NCBI GenBank assembly: GCA_964512145.1
Contig: CAZEIM010000009.1
Location: 1-64,000, forward strand
Reading direction: 5' to 3'
DNA length: 64,000 nt
DNA from: CAYOHR01 sp964512145
Lineage (GTDB): Bacteria > Bacteroidota > Bacteroidia > Flavobacteriales_G > JALEGO01
Of this stretch, positions 63,277 through 64,000 are shown piece by piece. The first letter of the stretch is position 1. Each line of letters opens with the position of its first letter. The notes below the pieces were generated by a model. The model was not told where the DNA came from. It was given only the letters and a program-made list of their open reading frames with translations, and ran no database searches. The translations under genes were made by a program, and so were the position numbers.

Positions 63277-63468
63277 CTAAAATATTTTATACAATTGCTT
63301 TAACAAATTACTTCCCCCTAAATCCATTAAATAAATAACCAATGCAATAATAAGTGTTGATATTAACACAATAATAGCACTAGATTGTAATTCACTCCAT
63401 GATGGCCAAGTAACCTTGTTTTTTAGCTCATCATAAGACTCAACTATATATGATTTTAAACTACTCAT
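63277..63468 (-). CDS. secE: Preprotein translocase subunit SecE
   Basis: 63 residues from the ATG at 63468 (MSSLKSYIVES); a longer frame to 63492 would run into the tRNA gene. Single-helix type: amphipathic region KNKVTWPSWSELQSSA, then one membrane helix (IIVLISTLIIALVIYLMDLG). Part of the SecYEG channel. Confidence 0.93.
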   Translation of the reverse strand: MSSLKSYIVESYDELKNKVTWPSWSELQSSAIIVLISTLIIALVIYLMDLGGSNLLKQLYKIF

Positions 63469-63480
63469 ATTTTTATTTTG

Positions 63481-63553
63481 CACGGGAGGCAAGAATCGAA
63501 CTCGCGACCTTTGGTTTTGGAGACCACTGCTCTACCAGCTGAGCTACTCCCGT
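63481..63553 (-). tRNA. trnW: tRNA-Trp (anticodon CCA)
   Basis: 73-nt cloverleaf read leftward: acceptor ACGGGAG pairing with CTCCCGT, D-arm with AGCTCAGCTGG, anticodon loop CTCCAAA with anticodon CCA, T-arm with GTTCGATTC, and discriminator G. The 3' CCA is not encoded (next bases are CAAAATA), so maturation would need RNase Z and CCA-adding enzyme. Position between tuf and secE is common in bacteria. Confidence 0.97.
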
Positions 63554-63560
63554 ATATATT

Positions 63561-63587
63561 CTGAGCGTATGATTTTCATACGCTCAG
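63561..63587 (-). terminator. Perfect hairpin between tuf and tRNA-Trp
   Basis: Arms CTGAGCGTATG (63561-63571) and CATACGCTCAG (63577-63587) form a perfect 11-bp stem with a 5-base loop. It is followed leftward by only a mixed AT run and then, 7 bases on, by the tRNA, so it may be an RNA-processing or partial termination signal. Confidence 0.55.
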
Positions 63588-63598
63588 GTATACACTTA

Positions 63599-64000
63599 TT
63601 ATTTAATAATTTCTGTTACTTGACCTGCACCAACAGTTCTTCCACCTTCTCTAATAGCAAATTTTAAACCTTTATTAATTGCTACTGGAGCTATTAAGTT
63701 AACAGTAATTGTTAAATTATCTCCCGGCATTACCATTTCTCTTCCTTCACCTAAGGTAATTTCACCAGTTACATCTGTAGTTCTTAAATAAAATTGTGGT
63801 CTATATTTATTTTGAAATGGAGTATGTCTTCCTCCTTCTTCTTTTTTCAAAATATAAACTTCAGCTTTAAACTCAGTATGAGGTTTAATTGAACCAGGTT
63901 TACAGATAATCATTCCTCTTTTTATTTGTTCTTTCTCAATACCCCTTAATAAAATTCCAACATTATCTCCAGCCTCACCTCTGTCTAATATTTTTCTAAA
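63599..64000 (-). CDS. tuf: Elongation factor Tu, C-terminal part (gene continues past the window end)
   Basis: The last ~133 residues of EF-Tu are visible; the gene runs off the right edge. RKILDRGEAGDNVGILLRG, KRGMIICKPGSIKPHTEF and REGGRTVGAGQVTEIIK are typical of domains 2 and 3. Delivers aminoacyl-tRNA to the ribosome. First gene seen of the tuf-trnW-secE-nusG block. Confidence 0.98.
   Translation of the reverse strand, partial: FRKILDRGEAGDNVGILLRGIEKEQIKRGMIICKPGSIKPHTEFKAEVYILKKEEGGRHTPFQNKYRPQFYLRTTDVTGEITLGEGREMVMPGDNLTITVNLIAPVAINKGLKFAIREGGRTVGAGQVTEIIK

Noticed and set aside
1..64000. CRISPR arrays, insertion sequences, integrases or attachment sites
   Set aside because: No regularly spaced repeats, transposase motifs or flanking terminal inverted repeats were found by eye; the only long repeat is inside the S74 gene.

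Overview
The window is a 64 kb piece of an AT-rich (by eye about 30% G+C), gene-dense chromosome of a member of the Bacteroidota. Supporting signs are type IX secretion (T9SS) C-terminal domains of both type A and type B, DUF4301, DUF2480, DUF4920 and DUF3467 proteins, promoter elements of the Bacteroidota form TAnnTTTG, almost no Shine-Dalgarno signals, and a futalosine-route menaquinone enzyme. I cannot name the genus. No CRISPR array, insertion sequence, prophage or rRNA operon is visible.

Layout. 0-4 kb: two secreted surface proteins (a repeat protein ending in an S74 chaperone domain, and a beta-helix/Ig-like protein). 4-12.7 kb: glyA, fahA, an OstA-like protein, an OmpR-type two-component pair whose kinase is frameshifted, DUF4301, a gamma-carbonic-anhydrase-like protein and a DUF4920 lipoprotein. 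12.7-15.3 kb: a small accessory patch with an orphan XRE regulator, a 54-residue protein, a Fic protein behind a palindromic operator, and a leucine-rich-repeat protein. 15.4-23.6 kb: RND exporter, MBL hydrolase, AONS-type aminotransferase, recR, a GT2 fusion and mqnE. 23.7-30.9 kb: STAS protein, T9SS protein, RNase Z (interrupted), a PhoR/PhoB-like pair, an M48 protease and RNase R. 31-41 kb: membrane protein, lipoprotein, cyclophilin, pheS, DUF47-PiT phosphate uptake, MORN lipoprotein, T9SS type B protein, mpg, P460-like protein, DUF2480 and dprA. 41-50.5 kb: mnmD, a NatAB-like ABC exporter, Ppx, and a SurA-type chaperone operon ending in moxR. 50.5-64 kb: guaB, then the classic block read leftward tuf-trnW-secE-nusG-rplKAJL-rpoBC-DUF3467.

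How genes fit together. Phosphate genes (PhoR/PhoB-like pair, DUF47-PiT, Ppx) are spread over 20 kb, and the first two groups share a 22-bp motif with an 11-bp direct repeat, which suggests a local Pho regulon. Envelope genes (OstA-like protein, RND exporter, three SurA-like chaperones, T9SS cargo) dominate the rest of the non-ribosomal content.

The most unusual place is the ribonuclease Z gene. It overlaps the end of a T9SS cargo gene, carries a textbook intrinsic terminator inside its own first 34 codons, and has an in-frame TAG at codon 168, although the only tRNA gene in the window lacks an encoded CCA and so would be expected to need RNase Z. The second is the fic promoter, where a perfect 10-bp inverted repeat spans the promoter of a gene whose product carries its own winged-helix domain. 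Two interrupted genes in 64 kb may also mean assembly errors; this must be excluded first.
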